Shown here in pieces: positions 33,701-41,588 of a stretch of DNA of 64,000 bases. The stretch's first letter is position 1, and every line of letters starts with the position of its first letter. The notes below the pieces were generated by a model that saw only the letters and a list, made by a program, of their open reading frames with translations, did not search any database and had not been told where the DNA came from. A program made the position numbers and the translations under genes. The stretch comes from JBCCXL01 sp039191605 (GTDB taxonomy: Bacteria; Acidobacteriota; Thermoanaerobaculia; Multivoradales; JAHZIX01), in assembly GCA_039191605.1 (NCBI GenBank), contig JBCCXL010000016.1, positions 62,001-126,000 on the forward strand. The letters are read 5' to 3'.

Positions 33701-34383
33701 GCGCCCGGGCCTATCGCAGCGGCGACGGCGCCCGCTGGGTGCGGCGCTCTGGGTCGGCGGAGGCTCCCTTCGCCCTGGCCTACGAAGGGCGCCTGGACCA
33801 TCAGCTGAAGGTGCGGGGCTACCGTATCGAGGCGGGGGAGGTGGAGTCGGCGCTGGCCTCGGATGCTGAAGTGTCGGCGGCGGTGGTGACTTCCCGGCGG
33901 GTGAATCGAGAAGGCGTGGCGGACGTGCGGCTGGCGGCCTACGTGGTGTCGAAGGAGTCGGCGGAGACGCTGGTGCCTCGGCTGCGGGCGTCGCTGGCGG
34001 ATCGGCTGCCGGCGCCGCTGGTGCCCCAGGATTGGGTGGTGCTGGAGTCGCTGCCGCTGACCGCCCACGGCAAGGTGGATCGCTCGCGGCTGCCGGCGCC
34101 CGCCGCGGCGGCGGCAGGCCCATCGTCGAGCTTTGTGGCCCCCAGCGGCGATGTGGAGCAGCGGGTGGCGTCGATCTTCTCTCAGGTGCTGGGAGTGGAG
34201 TCGGTGGGCTCGGAGGACAGCTTCTTCGATCTCGGCGGCCACTCCCTGCTGCTGGTGGAGCTGCAGGCGCAGCTGGAGACGGCTTTTGGCCGCAAGGTGG
34301 AGATGCTGGATCTCTTCCGCTACCCCACCGTGGCGCACCTGGCGGAATTCTTGGGTGAGGCCTCACCAGGGGAAGAAGCATGA
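30754..34383 (+). CDS. NRPS single module: C-A5(Thr)-PCP
   Basis: Starts at GTG 30754 overlapping the PKS stop (GTGA), with GGAGG ten bases upstream; 1209 residues. An N-terminal helix LSAEQKRALVQRLLAAK precedes the C domain and may receive the helix at the PKS C terminus. C: HHIISDGWS (His231/232). A5: YTSGSTGRPKG at 736, code DFWNIGMVHK (threonine). PCP: Ser1164. The C domain follows a PKS carrier and so should condense the hydroxy-acyl chain with threonine. A5-PCP is a near copy of A4-PCP in the gene at 18108, and the C-terminal ends of the two preceding C domains are also similar. The short tail overlaps the next start (ATGA). Confidence 0.9.
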   Translation: MTESRSSSKATSEATAGATSGATAVARREASSEVDLAGLSAEQKRALVQRLLAAKAAASGTASAVSPTGSPGDGLRPAGFSDAPSVSVAPSAAVAESEAELSYAQRRLWFLEQLEPGSAAYNSYTTVEARGGLRFRALQRSLDALVRRHESLRTYFLAREGRPRQVVEPPRPCSLPLVDLSGLGASQAEAVALQLAGAEARRPFDLAATPLLRMLVLRFSAQTHWLLQSMHHIISDGWSVRVLIRELGLFYAAALEGRSLDDALPELPIHLADYAEWQREVLEGGVGERQLSYWQRQLEGVPVLEMPADRPRPAVRSVRGKTLVRALEGVDGAQVATFSQRHGASSFMTCLTVWALLLARQSRCWDVPVGSPVANRDRLELESLIGPLINTLVLRLRLRGEMSFEAALDSVRRTCLEAYEHQEVPFELLVDRLGVERDLAHLPLAQVVFRYEPAEVAPLRIQGLTMEPVTTENDTAKFDLTLTLGEKEEGRDGGLWASLEFSTDLFETATAEALLSRYERLLAAACASPQTPVQQLPMLTASERQELLARQPGEAQIVAGAVLPLRFEAIARAQPEAVALRMPAVGASEGSESWTYADLALRASAVARWLAEAGVGPESRVGLCLPCSPELVAALVGILGAGGAYVPLDPAYPQQRLRYLVEDSAIQVVVSTASLVRELDLPPSLRVVEVPPLVRDRGGSATAPRSETLSPEPLPSEPLFPAALSLTPDHLAYVIYTSGSTGRPKGVLIPHGQVGRLLEVSQPLFCFGPGDAWTLFHSFAFDFSVWEIWGALGFGGRLVVVPESTTRDPAAFYRLLALEGVTVLNQTPSAFVGLIRADSAAEPEQRGSLALRWVIFGGEALEAQTLSPWVEHHGLESPALVNMYGITETTVHVTFSQVTPEEVRGEESTSLGSALGDLSLRVVEAPVDGSGPGLDAGLSCDLAPQGVVGELWVGGAGLARGYHGRPALTAQRFVPDPFGRDPGARAYRSGDGARWVRRSGSAEAPFALAYEGRLDHQLKVRGYRIEAGEVESALASDAEVSAAVVTSRRVNREGVADVRLAAYVVSKESAETLVPRLRASLADRLPAPLVPQDWVVLESLPLTAHGKVDRSRLPAPAAAAAGPSSSFVAPSGDVEQRVASIFSQVLGVESVGSEDSFFDLGGHSLLLVELQAQLETAFGRKVEMLDLFRYPTVAHLAEFLGEASPGEEA
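32437..34332 (+). repeat. Duplicated Thr A-PCP unit, copy 2
   Basis: Counterpart of 23436-25307 with long identical runs, for example around the YTSGSTGRPKG core and the last ~200 bases of A-PCP. Both copies keep the full threonine code, so the duplication conserved rather than changed specificity. Confidence 0.85.
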
Positions 34384-37300
34384 GCGCAGACGAAGGCCAG
34401 GCCAAGACCGGCGCCGCCGTGGAGGTGAGCCTGGAGAACCTGTCGGCGGAGGAGAAGAAGCGACTTCTGGCCCGTTTGCTGGCGGCGAAGCAGGGCTCGG
34501 GATCCAAGCCTGCGGCGGCGGAATCGCTTCCTCCCGCCGACTCTCCGGCGGCAGAAGGCGAAGAGGCCCTCGACGCCCCCCTGACTCCCGCTCAGGAGCG
34601 CTTCTGGTTCTTCGAGGAGCTCCATCCCGGCCAGGCGATCTTCCACCTGCCGGGGCGCTTCCGGCTCCACGGGGAGCTCAGCTTCCGCGCTCTGGAGGCC
34701 GCCTTCCGCGTCGTCTGGCGGCGCCACGAGGTGCTGCGATCGAAGATCACGGCGGCCTCCGGTGCACCTCGACAGCTGCCGGGACCCTCTCCCTCTACCG
34801 TGCTGCCGCTGGTAGACCTCTCGGCGCTGGCGGCGGAAGACGCCGAGGCGGCGGCCCAGAGCATCCAGCATCAGGCGGTGTCTCGGGCCTTCGACCTCGC
34901 TGAGGGAGCGCTGCTGCGGGCCGTCCTGGTGCGTCGCCGGTGGCGGGGGCGGCGGGCCCACGAGCTAGGGGTAGTGCTGCACCACATCGCCGGCGACGGC
35001 TGGTCCCAGGGGGTGCTCATCGAGGAGCTTCGGCAGCTCTACGCGGCGGCCCGGGGAGAGCCTCAGCCCTCCGCTGCCTCAGGTCTTCTGGAGACCCTGG
35101 AAGGGCGGCTTCCGGAGCTGGCGGTGCAATACGGCGACTACGCTCAATGGCTTCGCGACGCCCTCGCCGGAGAGGCGCTGCAGCGGCAGCTGGAGCGCTG
35201 GCGCTCGGTGCTGGAAGATGCCCCCCTGCAGCTGGAGCTGCCGACGGATCGCCCGCGGCCGGCGCTGGAGAGCCACCGCGGCGCGGTGCACCTAATCCAG
35301 CTGGATTCGGATCAGCGGACGGGCCTGGCGCAGCGCCTGGATGCCCTGGCGCAGGCCAGCGCCACGACGCCCTTCATGGTGTTCTTTGCCGCCTACTCGC
35401 TGCTTCTCTCCCGTCTCAGCGGTCAGCGGGATCTGCTGGTGGGGACCCCCGTCGGTGGCCGACTGCGGCCGGAGCTGGAAGCGCTGGTGGGCTGCTTCTC
35501 CAACGTCCTGGTGCTGCGCTCCGACCTGCGCGCCGGGGCTGAGGAGGGAGAGAGCTCCGGCGCTCCTGGGCTCACCTTCCTGCAGTGGCTCGGGGCCCTG
35601 CGGAGCCACGTTCTCGAGGGCTTCGAATCTCAGCAGCTACCTTTCGAGGAGCTGGTGCGGGTGCTGGATCCGGAGCGCTTACAGGATCGCCACCCCGTCT
35701 ACCAGGCTCTCTTCGTCTTCCACAACACCCCCAAGCCGCAGCTCGCGCTGCCGGGGCTGGAGGTCGAGCCCCTTCACAGCCTCACCGGGGCGTCGCGGGT
35801 GGATCTCACGCTAGAGCTGCACCGCAGCGGAGACCAGCTGTGGGGGTCGATGGAATATGCCTCCGACCTTTTCGACGCCACCACCGTGGCGCGCTGGTCC
35901 GGTGCTCTGGAGAACCTGCTGGAGGCCGCGGTGACGGCGCCGGAGACACCCCTCGAGGAGCTGCCGTGGTTGTCGGCGAGTCAGCGGCACCAGCTGCGTT
36001 ACGAGTGGGCGCAGGGAGCTCTGGAGTCTTCCGCGGAGTTTGCGCTGGAGATGCCGGAAGGGAGCCGCGCTGAGGGTGTCTGGGACGGGGCTCTGACCCC
36101 GGAAGCGGTGGTCTTCGCCGGCCTCGCGGCGGATCCCCAACGACCGGCGGTGCAGTGCTTTGGAGAAAGCCAGCTTTCCGGAGATAGCCAGAATTCTGGA
36201 GCAGGCCTGGTCGCGGGGGAAAGCTGGAGTGCCGAGAAGCTGGCGCGCTCCGCCGAGGCCCTGGCCTATGCCCTGCGCCATCGCGGAGTCGGTCCCGGAA
36301 TCCGGGTGGGCATCTATCTGGAGCGCTCCCCGCGACTGCTGGCGGCGGTGCTGGGGGTGCTGCGAGCCGGCGCCACCTACGTCCCCCTGGACCCCCGACA
36401 TCCCTCTCGCCGCCTGGGCCTCGTCGTCGCCGAGGCGGATCTCTGCTGGGTGCTAGAAGAGGAGGCTCAGCCCGCTAGCTTCCTGGCGCCTGCTCCTCTC
36501 CACTCTGCTCCTCTCCACTCTGCACCTCCTAATAAGGGGCTTCAGAGAGTCGACATCGGAGACCTGATCGCTGAGGGGGAAGCCTCGCTGCCGAGCTCGG
36601 GCTTCAGGGTAGAAGCCCCCTGGCCCGCGGCATCGCCGCTGAGTGCCGCCTATATCTTGCACACCTCCGGCTCCACCGGGCGCCCCAAGGGGGTGGTGGT
36701 ATCCCGGGCTTCGGTGGTGGCCTTCCTCGAAGGCATGGCCCGGGCGCCGGGCTTCGATGCCGGGGGGAGCTGGCTGGCGGTCACCACCCTGGCTTTCGAC
36801 ATCTCGGTCCTGGAGCTGCTGCTGCCCCTCGCGCGGGGGGGAACGGTGGTGCTGGCCAGCGCGGCGGAGGCTCAGGATGGGGAGCTGCTGGGAGCGCTGC
36901 TGCGCACCAGCGGCGCCAGCACTCTTCAGGCGACTCCGGTGACCTGGCGCCTGCTGCTGGAGGCCGGGCAGTCGCTGGCTACCCTGCGCCGCGCTCTCTG
37001 CGGCGGCGAGGCGATGCCGCCGACTCTCGCCCGTGACCTGCTGCGCGCCGCCGGCCCTCGGGGCCTCGAGCTGTGGAACCTCTACGGACCCACCGAGACC
37101 ACGGTGTGGTCGTCGCGAGAGCGGGTCGTGGAGGGCAGCCTGGCCGACAGCGCCCTCGACAGCGCCCTCGATAGTGGCCTCGGCGGCAGCCTCGACGGCC
37201 GCCTCAATAGCGGGATCGAGGTGGTGGCGGTGGGGCGGCCCTGCGGCGGCGATCGGCTGTGGGTGGTGGAGCCGGGCTCCTCGCCTGCTCGTCTGGCGCC

Positions 37301-40300
37301 CCCAGGGGTCGCCGGAGAGCTGTGGATCGGCGGTCCCGGGGTGGCTCGGGGCTACGACCATCAGCCGGCCAAGACTGCATTGCGTTTCGTGCCCGATCCC
37401 TGGAGCGAGATGCCAGGTGCGAGGACATATCGCACCGGGGATCGGGTGCGTTTTGGTCCAGACGGAAGGCTGCACTTCCTCGGCCGCTTCGATCACCAGC
37501 TCAAAGTGCGCGGCGTGCGGATGGAGGCGGGGGAGATCGAGAGGGTGCTGGAGGCCCATCCAGAGGTGCGTCAGGCGGTGGTGGGGTTGGCCAAGGGGAG
37601 TGCTGCCCTGCCGGCGGAGCAGCTGGCGGCCTGGCTGGTGCCGCGGGACTCCGAGGGTCCGCCGTCGGTGGAGGATTTGCGGGAGCATTGCGGGCTGCGC
37701 CTGACGGCCAACATGGTGCCCACCGCCTTCGTCTTCCTGGAGACTCTGCCCCTCACTCCGAATCGAAAGATAGACCGCAAGGCTCTGCCGGCGCCGGAGC
37801 TCGGCGAGGGCATGACGGCGGGGGACGGAGTGGTGCCGCCGGGCACGGAGCTGGAGGCGCTGGTGATGGGGGCCTTCGCCCAGGCCTTAGGAGTCGAAGA
37901 GAACCCCAGCTGGGGTGTGACCCAGAGCTTCTTCGATCTCGGGGGCCATTCCCTGCTGGCTCACCGGGTGATCGTGCGGCTGCGGGAGAGCCTGGAGCTG
38001 TCGGAGATCTCCATTGGCTGGCTCTTCGATACGCCGAGCGCTCGGGAGCTGGCCGACCGGGTGGAGCGCTCGCGAACCGAGGGAGAGCTAGAGGGGGAGA
38101 CGGCGCCCCCGCCGCTGCGGGCCCTGCCTCGAAGCCCTCGGGGGGATAGCTCCTTCCCCCTCTCCTTCTCCCAGCTGCGGCAGTGGTTCCTGGATCAGCT
38201 GGAGCCGGGCACTCCGGACTACAACCTGCCGGTGGCGGTGGATCTGGAAGGGGCGCTGGACGCCGGGGCCCTGCACCGCGCTCTGCTCTCGGTGGCTCAG
38301 CGCCACGAGGTCCTGCGCACCCGCTTCATGCCCCCAGTGGCAGGACGGGAAGAGCCCCTGCAGGCGGTGGCGGCGCAGGCGGTGGACTACGTCCACGGCA
38401 TCGATCTCACCGCCCTGCCGGAGGATCGCCGGGAGCCGGTAGCGCAAGCCCTCGCCCAGCGCTGTGCCGAGACCTCCTTCGCCCTCCACCAGCTGCCGCT
38501 GCTGCGGGCGCTGGTCTTGAGGCTGCGGCCGCCGTCGGCGCCGGGAGCTGCCGATGCCCTCCACCGGCTGGTGCTGGCGGTGCACCACATCGTCATCGAT
38601 GGCTGGTCCTTCGACGTGCTGCTGCGAGAGACGGCGGCGGCCTACTCGGTGTTAGTTGGCGACTCTGAGCTGGTGTCCGCCGAGGATCTCTCTCGCCCGC
38701 CGCTTGAGGTCCAATACGGCGATTACGCCCAGTGGCAGCGGGAGCTGCTCTCCGGCGAGCGCCTGGAGCGGCAGCTGGGCTATTGGCGGGAGCATCTGGA
38801 GGACGGCGGCTCGCCGCCCCTGGAGCTGCCCACCGATCGCCCGCGCCCGGCGCTGCAGAGCTTCTCCGGAGGCCTCTCGAGCCTCGAGCTGGACGAGGCG
38901 GCAACCTCCGGACTGCGCCGGGTCGGCGCTCGCCTAGGGGCCACCCTGCACATGGTGTTAGTGGCCGCCGCCAAGGCCCTCTTCTACCGACTCACCGGCC
39001 AGCGGGATCTCTCTATGGGCACCTACGTGGCCGGCAGATCGCGGCCGGCGCTGGAGCCCCTGGTGGGCTTCTTCGTCAACACCCTTACTCTGCGCTCCCG
39101 CTTCGATTCGGACGTCCCCTTCTCGCAGCTGCTGGCGACGGTGCGCCGCGCTTCTCTGGGGGCTCTGGCGCACCAGGATCTGCCCTTCGAGCAGCTGCTG
39201 GAGGAGCTGGCGCCGCAGCGGGATCTCTCCCGCACCCCGTGGTTCCAGTCTCTGCTGGTGCTTCAGAACACCCCCCTCTCCACCCTCGAGCTTCCCCAGC
39301 TGACGCTGCGACCGGCGGCCGCCGGCAGCGTCGGTCGGGCCAACTTCGACCTCACCTTCTGGGCCCGGGAGCAGGGGGAAGGGCTGGTGGTGGATCTCTC
39401 CTACAACCGCGACCTCTTCGACGCCAGCAGCATCCAGCGCTTCCTGAAGGCCTGGCGCCATCTGCTGGCGGCGGTGGCGGAAGATCCCCAGCGGCGGCTG
39501 TCGGCTCTCTCGCTGCTGGATTTGGCGGAGCGTCGGCAGCTGGTAGAGGAATGGGCCCTCGGCGACGACCTGCGGCAGGGCGCCTCGTCTGTGGGGGAGC
39601 CTACTCCTTCCTCTTCGTCTTTCTCGTCGTCTTTCTCTGGGGTCCACGAGGACTTCTTCCAGCGGGCCGAGACGAATCCCGAGCGAGTGGCGGTGGAGAC
39701 GGCCCGGGACGAGGATGGCTTCGCCCCGGAGCCGGTGACCTACGGCCAGCTGGCGGCGGCCTCGGTGGAGCTGGCCAAGCGGCTGCGGCAGCTCGGGGCC
39801 GGGCCGGAATCGGTGGTGGCGATCTCCACCGAGCGCTGCCCCGAAATGGTGCAGGCGCTGCTGGCGGTCTTCGCGGTGGGGGCGGCCTTCCTGCCGCTGG
39901 ATCCCCAGCTGCCGGCGGCGCGGCGGCGCGTGCTGCTGGAGGAGAGCGGCGCCATCGCCGCGATCTCTCCGCAGGCAGGGCCGGAGCTTCTTCCCGCGGA
40001 GCTCCGCGAGACGGAAGCGGGTATCGAAGTAATCCCCCTGACGGCGCATCTTTCCCTCGGTGGGGCGGGCGAGGCCGACGAGTGGTTGCGCTGGCGGCGG
40101 CCGGCGACGGATCCCCTCGGCCTCGCCTACCTGCTCTACACCTCCGGCTCCACCGGCAAGCCCAAGGCGGTGGCGGTGAGTCACGGGGCCCTCTCGGCCC
40201 ACACCGTGGATGCGGTCGAGCATTATGGAGTGAGCGGGGAGGATCGGCTGCTCAACTTCGCCTCTCTGAGCTTCGACGCCAGCGCGGAGGAGATCTGGCC

Positions 40301-41588
40301 GGCGCTGACCACCGGTGCCCGCCTGGTGCTGCGCACCGACGCCACCCTGGCGACGCCGGCGGATCTGGCGGACGCCTGCGGGGATTTGGGCATCACCGTG
40401 CTCAACCTCCCCACCGCCTACTGGCATACGCTGGTGGCCAGCGGGGATCCGCTGCCCTACTCGGTGCGCCTGGTGATCATCGGCGGCGAGGCGGCGCAGC
40501 CGGCGGCGGTGGAGCGCTGGCGGCGGGATCAGCGCTCGTCGATCCAGCTCTTCAACACCTACGGGCCGACGGAGGCCACGGTGGTGGCCTCCCGCTGGCT
40601 GGTGGCGGGGGCCGAGGAGCTGCCCACGGTGCCCATCGGCCAGCCCCTGGATCGCGCCCGGATCTACGTTCTGGATCGCGACCTGGAGCCTCTGCCGGTG
40701 GGGCTGCCGGGGGAGATCACCCTCGGCGGCGCCGGCCTCGCCCGAGGCTATTGGCGTCACCCGGCCCGCACCGCCGAGGCCTTCCGCCCGGATCCCCACG
40801 CCAAGGTTCCCGGGGAGCGGGTGTATCGCAGCGGAGATCTCGGCCGCTGGCGGCCGGACGGCGAGCTGGAATGTCTCGGTCGCCGGGACGGTCAGCGCAA
40901 GGTGCGGGGATACCGCATCGAGCTGGGGGAGGTGGAGTCGGTCCTCCATCAGCTGCCGGCGGTGGCGGAGGGCGTGGCGGCGGTGCTTCCCAGCGACGAG
41001 GGCGAGGGCTCGCGCCTGGTGGCGTGGGTGGTTCCGAGAGAAGGCGGCGGTGGGCATTCGGCCACCGCCGCGGATCTGCGCGGGGCCCTGGGCGAAGTCT
41101 TGCCGAGCTATATGGTGCCTTCCGCCATCGTGCTGCTGCCGCGGCTGCCGGTCAACGCGGCGGGGAAGGTGGATCGCCGGGCCCTGCCGGAGCCGGAGCG
41201 GGCCGACCTGAGCGGCTGCGCGGAGCTGGTGGCGCCGCGGGATGAAACCGAGCAGCAGCTGGCGGCCATCGCCGGTGACCTGCTGGATCTCGCCGAGATC
41301 TCGGTCTTCGACTCCTTCTTCGATCTCGGCGGCCACTCGCTGCTGGCGACTCGGTACCTGGCGCGGATTCGCGAGCTCTTCGCCGTGGATCTGCCGCTGC
41401 GCACCCTCTTCGACGCTCCCACCGTGGCGGCCCTGGCGGCGGTGGTGGAGGAAGCCATCTTTCTCCAGCTGGCGGCGGAGGAAGGGCTGGACCTGGAAGC
41501 ATTCGATAGCGAGCTTCTAGACGATCAGCCTCTCGACGGGCAGCCTCTCGACGGTGCTCCTCTGGCCTTGGTCGAGGAGGACGGATGA
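34380..41588 (+). CDS. NRPS dimodule: C-A6(Gly)-PCP-C-A7-PCP
   Basis: 2402 residues from ATG 34380, which overlaps the previous stop. The N-terminal helix LSAEEKKRLLARLLAAK closely resembles that of the preceding protein. Module 6: C with HHIAGDGWS (His201/202), A6 core HTSGSTGRPKG at 761, PCP Ser1191; the code DILQLGLVWK is glycine-type. Module 7: C with HHIVIDGWS (His1402/1403), A7 core YTSGSTGKPKA at 1920, PCP Ser2320; the code DAENIGTVVK resembles A1 and, with Glu at position 239, may select a basic residue such as Lys; I know of no exact match. There is no epimerase. The C-terminal tail is acidic with a QPLDG repeat. Confidence 0.88.
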   Translation: MSADEGQAKTGAAVEVSLENLSAEEKKRLLARLLAAKQGSGSKPAAAESLPPADSPAAEGEEALDAPLTPAQERFWFFEELHPGQAIFHLPGRFRLHGELSFRALEAAFRVVWRRHEVLRSKITAASGAPRQLPGPSPSTVLPLVDLSALAAEDAEAAAQSIQHQAVSRAFDLAEGALLRAVLVRRRWRGRRAHELGVVLHHIAGDGWSQGVLIEELRQLYAAARGEPQPSAASGLLETLEGRLPELAVQYGDYAQWLRDALAGEALQRQLERWRSVLEDAPLQLELPTDRPRPALESHRGAVHLIQLDSDQRTGLAQRLDALAQASATTPFMVFFAAYSLLLSRLSGQRDLLVGTPVGGRLRPELEALVGCFSNVLVLRSDLRAGAEEGESSGAPGLTFLQWLGALRSHVLEGFESQQLPFEELVRVLDPERLQDRHPVYQALFVFHNTPKPQLALPGLEVEPLHSLTGASRVDLTLELHRSGDQLWGSMEYASDLFDATTVARWSGALENLLEAAVTAPETPLEELPWLSASQRHQLRYEWAQGALESSAEFALEMPEGSRAEGVWDGALTPEAVVFAGLAADPQRPAVQCFGESQLSGDSQNSGAGLVAGESWSAEKLARSAEALAYALRHRGVGPGIRVGIYLERSPRLLAAVLGVLRAGATYVPLDPRHPSRRLGLVVAEADLCWVLEEEAQPASFLAPAPLHSAPLHSAPPNKGLQRVDIGDLIAEGEASLPSSGFRVEAPWPAASPLSAAYILHTSGSTGRPKGVVVSRASVVAFLEGMARAPGFDAGGSWLAVTTLAFDISVLELLLPLARGGTVVLASAAEAQDGELLGALLRTSGASTLQATPVTWRLLLEAGQSLATLRRALCGGEAMPPTLARDLLRAAGPRGLELWNLYGPTETTVWSSRERVVEGSLADSALDSALDSGLGGSLDGRLNSGIEVVAVGRPCGGDRLWVVEPGSSPARLAPPGVAGELWIGGPGVARGYDHQPAKTALRFVPDPWSEMPGARTYRTGDRVRFGPDGRLHFLGRFDHQLKVRGVRMEAGEIERVLEAHPEVRQAVVGLAKGSAALPAEQLAAWLVPRDSEGPPSVEDLREHCGLRLTANMVPTAFVFLETLPLTPNRKIDRKALPAPELGEGMTAGDGVVPPGTELEALVMGAFAQALGVEENPSWGVTQSFFDLGGHSLLAHRVIVRLRESLELSEISIGWLFDTPSARELADRVERSRTEGELEGETAPPPLRALPRSPRGDSSFPLSFSQLRQWFLDQLEPGTPDYNLPVAVDLEGALDAGALHRALLSVAQRHEVLRTRFMPPVAGREEPLQAVAAQAVDYVHGIDLTALPEDRREPVAQALAQRCAETSFALHQLPLLRALVLRLRPPSAPGAADALHRLVLAVHHIVIDGWSFDVLLRETAAAYSVLVGDSELVSAEDLSRPPLEVQYGDYAQWQRELLSGERLERQLGYWREHLEDGGSPPLELPTDRPRPALQSFSGGLSSLELDEAATSGLRRVGARLGATLHMVLVAAAKALFYRLTGQRDLSMGTYVAGRSRPALEPLVGFFVNTLTLRSRFDSDVPFSQLLATVRRASLGALAHQDLPFEQLLEELAPQRDLSRTPWFQSLLVLQNTPLSTLELPQLTLRPAAAGSVGRANFDLTFWAREQGEGLVVDLSYNRDLFDASSIQRFLKAWRHLLAAVAEDPQRRLSALSLLDLAERRQLVEEWALGDDLRQGASSVGEPTPSSSSFSSSFSGVHEDFFQRAETNPERVAVETARDEDGFAPEPVTYGQLAAASVELAKRLRQLGAGPESVVAISTERCPEMVQALLAVFAVGAAFLPLDPQLPAARRRVLLEESGAIAAISPQAGPELLPAELRETEAGIEVIPLTAHLSLGGAGEADEWLRWRRPATDPLGLAYLLYTSGSTGKPKAVAVSHGALSAHTVDAVEHYGVSGEDRLLNFASLSFDASAEEIWPALTTGARLVLRTDATLATPADLADACGDLGITVLNLPTAYWHTLVASGDPLPYSVRLVIIGGEAAQPAAVERWRRDQRSSIQLFNTYGPTEATVVASRWLVAGAEELPTVPIGQPLDRARIYVLDRDLEPLPVGLPGEITLGGAGLARGYWRHPARTAEAFRPDPHAKVPGERVYRSGDLGRWRPDGELECLGRRDGQRKVRGYRIELGEVESVLHQLPAVAEGVAAVLPSDEGEGSRLVAWVVPREGGGGHSATAADLRGALGEVLPSYMVPSAIVLLPRLPVNAAGKVDRRALPEPERADLSGCAELVAPRDETEQQLAAIAGDLLDLAEISVFDSFFDLGGHSLLATRYLARIRELFAVDLPLRTLFDAPTVAALAAVVEEAIFLQLAAEEGLDLEAFDSELLDDQPLDGQPLDGAPLALVEEDG
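36492..36521 (+). repeat. 15-nt in-frame tandem repeat, two units (APLHS)
   Basis: Two identical 15-base units encoding Ala-Pro-Leu-His-Ser, followed by a decaying third, lie in the variable region of A6 before its HTSGSTG motif. Confidence 0.8.
41526..41555 (+). repeat. 15-nt in-frame tandem repeat, two units (QPLDG)
   Basis: CAG CCT CTC GAC GGG and CAG CCT CTC GAC GGT, followed by a third partial copy, form the acidic C-terminal tail of the A6/A7 protein just before the ATGA overlap with the final gene. Confidence 0.8.
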
